Source of the DNA: Flavobacteriaceae bacterium
GTDB lineage: Bacteria > Bacteroidota > Bacteroidia > Flavobacteriales > Flavobacteriaceae
Assembly: GCA_027082925.1 (NCBI GenBank)
Contig: JALWTD010000014.1
Location: forward strand, 134,393-198,392
DNA: 64,000 nucleotides
Direction of reading: 5' to 3'
Position numbers and translations under genes: made by a program. Below are positions 60,874 to 64,000 of the stretch, one piece after another. The notes under the pieces were generated by a model. That model saw only the letters and a list, made by a program, of their open reading frames with translations. It was not told the DNA's origin and made no database searches. Position 1 is the first letter of the stretch; every line of letters starts with the position of its first letter.

Positions 60874-62391
60874 TTAGAAAGGAAAATCATCATTATCACC
60901 TGAAGTTCCAAAGGCATCTTCTGCAGATGTAGGAGTACTGCTTTGATTTGCTACATTCATTTTAGAATGAAACTCATTGCTAAACCCGTCATCTAAATTA
61001 CTAAACTGAGCTAAATGACCTGTAAATTTAAGTCGTATATTGTCCAATCCACCATTTCTGTGTTTTGCTACAATAAATTCAGCTTGCCCTTCACAAGGTG
61101 ATCTATCGTCATCATCCCATTCTGTATGTCCATAATATTCCGGACGATAAATAAATGAAACAATATCGGCATCTTGCTCTATGGCCCCCGATTCACGTAA
61201 ATCTGAAAGTAACGGACGCTTGCTACCACCACGTGTTTCAACCGCACGAGACAACTGAGAAAGTGCTATAACAGGGATGTTGAGCTCTTTAGCTAAAGCC
61301 TTTAAGTTTCTTGAAATGGTTGAAATTTCTTGTTCTCTATTTCCTCCTCCTTTTTGAGAAGTACCTGCAGTCATCAATTGTAAATAATCAATAATAATTA
61401 TTTTTATACCGTGTTGCGAAGCTAAACGACGTGCTTTTGCTCTTAAATCAAAAATTGATAAAGACGGAGTATCATCAATAAAAATAGGAGCGTTAGACAG
61501 GTTTTTAACTTTCACATTTAGCTGTTCCCATTCATGTGGTGCTAAATTTCCTTTTCTCAATTTACTTGAAGAAATTCCTGTTTCACTAGAAATCATACGT
61601 GTAATTAACTGAACTGAAGACATCTCTAAAGAAAATACAGCTACAGGTGTATCAAAATCTACGGCAATATTTTTTGCCATCGATAAAACAAATGCTGTTT
61701 TTCCCATACCGGGACGCGCTGCCAAAATAACTAAATCTGAAGGCTGCCAGCCTGATGTTAATTCATCTAATCTGTTAAATCCGCTAGGAACACCACTCAT
61801 TCCTTCTCTATTGGAAATTTCTTGTATTTTTTTAATTGCTTGACTAACAAGACCTTGTGCAGACTCATGTCCCTTTTTAAGATTTCCTTGTGTTACTTCA
61901 AATAATTTTGCTTCGGCATCATCTAGTAAATCAAATACATCTATAGTTTCGTCATAAGCTTCTTCAATAATTTCTGAAGAAATAGAAATAAGTTTACGTT
62001 GTATGTACTTTTGAAGAATAATACGCGCATGAAATTCAATATGTGCCGATGAAGATACTTTTTGCGTAAGTCCTATTAAATAGAAGTCTCCTCCTACTTG
62101 TTCTAATTTTCCTGATTTTCGTAATTGGTTGGCTACCGTGAGTAAATCGGTTGGTTCAGAATTTTGAAATAAAGTATATATAGCTTCGTAAATTAGTTGG
62201 TGAGCTTCTTTGTAAAACACATCGGGATGTAAAATATCAATAACATCATCTATTCCCTTTTTATCAATCATCATGGCTCCTAAAACCGCTTCTTCCAAGT
62301 CTATTGCTTGAGGCGGTATTTTTCCTTTCTCAAGGCTAATAACCGTGTTTTTTTTGAAATTTTTAGCTTGTATTGATTGTAAGTTCTTCAC
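60874..62391 (-). CDS. dnaB: Replicative DNA helicase
   Basis: Hexameric 5'-3' helicase of the replication fork. The 505 residues have the N-terminal DnaB domain (PPQAIDLEEAVLGAMMIDKKG...), a linker helix, and the RecA-like C-terminal domain with Walker A LAARPGMGKTAFVLSM and IIIDYLQLM (Walker B). GNREQEISTISRNLKALAKEL, RGGSKRPLLSDLRESGAIEQDADIV and the arginine-finger region also match. A Ser/Asp-rich tail ending GTSGDNDDFPF recalls the C-terminus of SSB-like proteins (D-D-F-P-F). No intein is present. Confidence 0.97.
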   Translation of the reverse strand: MKNLQSIQAKNFKKNTVISLEKGKIPPQAIDLEEAVLGAMMIDKKGIDDVIDILHPDVFYKEAHQLIYEAIYTLFQNSEPTDLLTVANQLRKSGKLEQVGGDFYLIGLTQKVSSSAHIEFHARIILQKYIQRKLISISSEIIEEAYDETIDVFDLLDDAEAKLFEVTQGNLKKGHESAQGLVSQAIKKIQEISNREGMSGVPSGFNRLDELTSGWQPSDLVILAARPGMGKTAFVLSMAKNIAVDFDTPVAVFSLEMSSVQLITRMISSETGISSSKLRKGNLAPHEWEQLNVKVKNLSNAPIFIDDTPSLSIFDLRAKARRLASQHGIKIIIIDYLQLMTAGTSQKGGGNREQEISTISRNLKALAKELNIPVIALSQLSRAVETRGGSKRPLLSDLRESGAIEQDADIVSFIYRPEYYGHTEWDDDDRSPCEGQAEFIVAKHRNGGLDNIRLKFTGHLAQFSNLDDGFSNEFHSKMNVANQSSTPTSAEDAFGTSGDNDDFPF

Positions 62392-62542
62392 GCAAATATG
62401 GTATTTAAAATTGGCTAGTTATTCCTAATTTGAAAACTAAAAGTGATGTAACTATTCTCAAATTAGTGAAACAAATTTAAAAAACAAATGTAATTTTTAA
62501 AACTCAATTTCATGGTTAAAAATACGTTTTATTTTATGCACA

Positions 62543-62577
62543 TATTTTGTTAATAAGTAACTATTTTGTTAATAAGT
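62543..62577. repeat. Tandem 16-bp direct repeat before the DUF3810 gene
   Basis: TATTTTGTTAATAAGT occurs at 62543-62558 and 62562-62577, a 19-base period. It lies in the 284-base divergent region between dnaB and the DUF3810 gene. It is not a DnaA box. Confidence 0.6.
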
Positions 62578-62634
62578 GGTTACTATTATAAAAATCTAAC
62601 ACATTTTAAATATTCGTTATCTAAAAAATTGTAG

Positions 62635-62652
62635 TTACTTTTATAAAAGTAA
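62635..62652. promoter_or_regulatory. Perfect 18-bp palindrome before the DUF3810 gene
   Basis: TTACTTTTATAAAAGTAA is a perfect palindrome 24 bases before the start. A related word GTTACTATTATAAAAA lies at 62579-62594. It has the form of an operator. Confidence 0.4.
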
Positions 62653-62675
62653 TTTAATGTTTTTATTAAAAACCT

Positions 62676-63749
62676 ATGACCAAACTAAAAACCTATAAAA
62701 TACTAAGCCTACTGCTAATAGCACAGTGGGCTTTTGTTAAAATAATCGCACAGTTTCCCGACTTTATTGAGCAATTTTACTCAAAGGGATTGTACGTATT
62801 TATTTCTAGTTTGTTGCGAATTTTACTGGGCTGGATTCCCTTCTCTGTTGGAGATGTTTTTTACATTGTAATTGTAGTTGTTATTCTTAAAATTGGCTAC
62901 TTATTTTTTAAAAATAACTCCTATAATTTTAAAATTACTGCGTATAGATTTGGTAGTTTAATTTCTGTAGTCTTTTTTGCATTCTATTTTTTTTGGGGCT
63001 TAAATTACTTTAGAACTCCCTTAAACAAAAGGTTAAACATTTCTAATGAATCGTATTCTAATGAAGAGCTAATTGATTTTACACAAAAACTTATTTCAAA
63101 AATAAATGAGGTTCAGCTACAAATAACAAAAAATGACTCTGTAGTTGTTTTAAACCCAAACAGCAAAAGTGAAATTGAGCAACAAGTTACCGATGCCTAT
63201 TTGCAATTAGCTATGGAATACCCAACATTTTCATACAAGTATCCTTCTATAAAAAAATCTATTTTTAGTTTGCCTTTAACCTATACGGGATTTGCAGGAT
63301 ACCTAAATCCGTTTACCAATGAAGCCCAAGTAAATGCTCAAATACCAAAAAACACTTATCCGGCAACCTTGTGTCATGAAACTGCACATCAAATAGGAAT
63401 TGCTTCAGAAAGTGAAGCAAATTTTACAGGGTATTTAGCTAGTATTCATGCTAAAAATATTTATTTTAACTACGCAGGGTATTTAATGGCTTTACAATAC
63501 GCTTTATTTGAAGTTTACAACTACAATCCTGACACTTTTAAATTGCTAACAACTACTATTCATAAAGGTATTTTAAAAGATATGCAGCAAAATCAAAATT
63601 TTTGGAATATCTATAAAAATTGGTCTCAAAAATACTTTAAAACATTTTACGACTCATACCTAAAAGCAAACAAACAAAAGGAAGGTATTCGAAGTTATAA
63701 CAAAATGGTTTTGTGGCTAATTAACTATCACAAAATCAAAAAGATTTAG
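62676..63749 (+). CDS. DUF3810 membrane protein with a HExxH zinc-type motif
   Basis: The 357 residues have three N-terminal membrane segments (about 7-23, 33-73, 86-108) and a soluble C-terminal domain. It contains YTGFAGYLNPFTNEAQVN, ATLCHETAHQIGIASESEANF (HETAH at 234-238, with the downstream Glu in SESEA) and ALFEVYNYNPDTFKLL. The HExxH plus later Glu suggests a zinc-dependent membrane peptidase; activity is not shown for this family, so this is inference. It is divergent from dnaB with palindromes between. Confidence 0.85.
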   Translation: MTKLKTYKILSLLLIAQWAFVKIIAQFPDFIEQFYSKGLYVFISSLLRILLGWIPFSVGDVFYIVIVVVILKIGYLFFKNNSYNFKITAYRFGSLISVVFFAFYFFWGLNYFRTPLNKRLNISNESYSNEELIDFTQKLISKINEVQLQITKNDSVVVLNPNSKSEIEQQVTDAYLQLAMEYPTFSYKYPSIKKSIFSLPLTYTGFAGYLNPFTNEAQVNAQIPKNTYPATLCHETAHQIGIASESEANFTGYLASIHAKNIYFNYAGYLMALQYALFEVYNYNPDTFKLLTTTIHKGILKDMQQNQNFWNIYKNWSQKYFKTFYDSYLKANKQKEGIRSYNKMVLWLINYHKIKKI

Positions 63750-63844
63750 CAAAAACTCTTAATGTTTTGTTAAAAAATTGTTTACGAATACTTTTAACTA
63801 AAGTTTAAATTTAAATTTATAGCCAATATTCAAATTAACTACTA

Positions 63845-64000
63845 ATGAAGAAAGTACTTATTTTTCTATGTTTTCTAATTTCTGCTACCATTTATTCACA
63901 AGAATATTTTCCTAAAAACTCAGGAGTTAAAACACCAAAAAATTCAACAATTGCTCTAATTAACGCTAAAATATACGTTACACCTACACAAGTTATTACA
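63845..64000 (+). CDS. N-terminus of an exported protein, probably amidohydrolase family (3' end cut by window)
   Basis: ATG at 63845. A signal peptide (MKKVLIFLCFLISATIYSQ) is followed by YFPKNSGVKTPKNSTIALIN and AKIYVTPTQVIT, which fits the first beta strand of exported imidazolonepropionase-like amidohydrolases. Only 52 residues are visible, so the family call is tentative. Confidence 0.6.
   Translation, partial: MKKVLIFLCFLISATIYSQEYFPKNSGVKTPKNSTIALINAKIYVTPTQVIT

Noticed and set aside
62543-62577. Replication origin iterons beside dnaB
   Set aside because: Only two copies, no DnaA boxes (TTATCCACA type), and dnaB genes are not regularly placed at the origin; treated as a regulatory repeat instead.

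Overview
The window is a low-GC stretch of chromosome from a member of the Bacteroidota, most likely family Flavobacteriaceae. The evidence is direct: -7 promoter boxes of the type TAnnTTTG, A-rich start regions instead of strong Shine-Dalgarno sites, families typical of the group (DUF4252, DUF3810, DUF2202, YtxJ/bacillithiol, fused 2-oxoacid dehydrogenase E1, split transketolase, an ECF sigma cassette), and many lipoproteins. The genus cannot be fixed from the sequence. Most of the window is ordinary core genome. Both ends cut genes: a xanthine dehydrogenase large subunit at the left and the first residues of an amidohydrolase-like secreted protein at the right.

Layout. 1-5.7 kb: xanthine dehydrogenase, an acetyltransferase, a small membrane protein with an odd start, guanine deaminase, tRNA-Leu and tRNA-Lys, shikimate kinase, and a phosphoribosyltransferase/methyltransferase/S4 run. 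5.7-19.9 kb: FKBP lipoprotein, outer-membrane barrel, transketolase C half, Maf, UbiA-type prenyltransferase, SmpB, ClpB, YtxJ, fumarylacetoacetase, GlyA, RmuC, DsrE-like protein. 19.9-31.7 kb: acyltransferase, a two-gene ABC exporter, GcvT, a secreted Xaa-Pro peptidase, the thrABC operon with a leader peptide and attenuator-like hairpin, and LysA. 31.8-46.3 kb: PepT, a YCF48-like propeller protein, an S41 protease lipoprotein, an ECF sigma/DUF4252 cassette, an M1 aminopeptidase, an XRE regulator with a set of palindromic sites, an M14 peptidase, an Lrp regulator, a fused E1 dehydrogenase and a pseudouridine synthase. 46.4-64 kb: cold-shock protein, RhlE helicase, glycosyltransferase, a repeat-rich accessory patch (49.5-51.6 kb) with a CAP lipoprotein and a MarR regulator, cytochrome c, DUF2202 lipoprotein, TypA, proline dehydrogenase, AroB, BshA, transketolase N half, a conserved exported protein, DnaB and DUF3810.

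How genes work together. Guanine deaminase and xanthine dehydrogenase give guanine to xanthine to urate. AroK and AroB are two shikimate steps at separate places. ThrA, ThrB, ThrC and LysA cover the aspartate-derived pathways. GlyA and GcvT handle one-carbon units. BshA makes the first bacillithiol intermediate and YtxJ is a bacillithiol-linked redox protein. The two halves of transketolase lie about 50 kb apart. Peptidases (Xaa-Pro, PepT, S41, M1, M14) fit a protein-degrading lifestyle.

The most interesting signals are regulatory. (1) A 30-codon Thr/Ile-rich leader ORF ends inside a hairpin plus T-run ahead of thrABC, and probably starts at or next to the transcription start. (2) Four perfect and one near-perfect copies of TTACAnnTGTAA lie in and before the XRE gene; three of them contain a TACATTTG promoter box. 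(3) Dispersed GTGGGGAcgaca/TATTGCGACTG repeat modules flank a CAP-lipoprotein segment like a cassette, and one related copy sits at the tip of an 80-nt inverted repeat.
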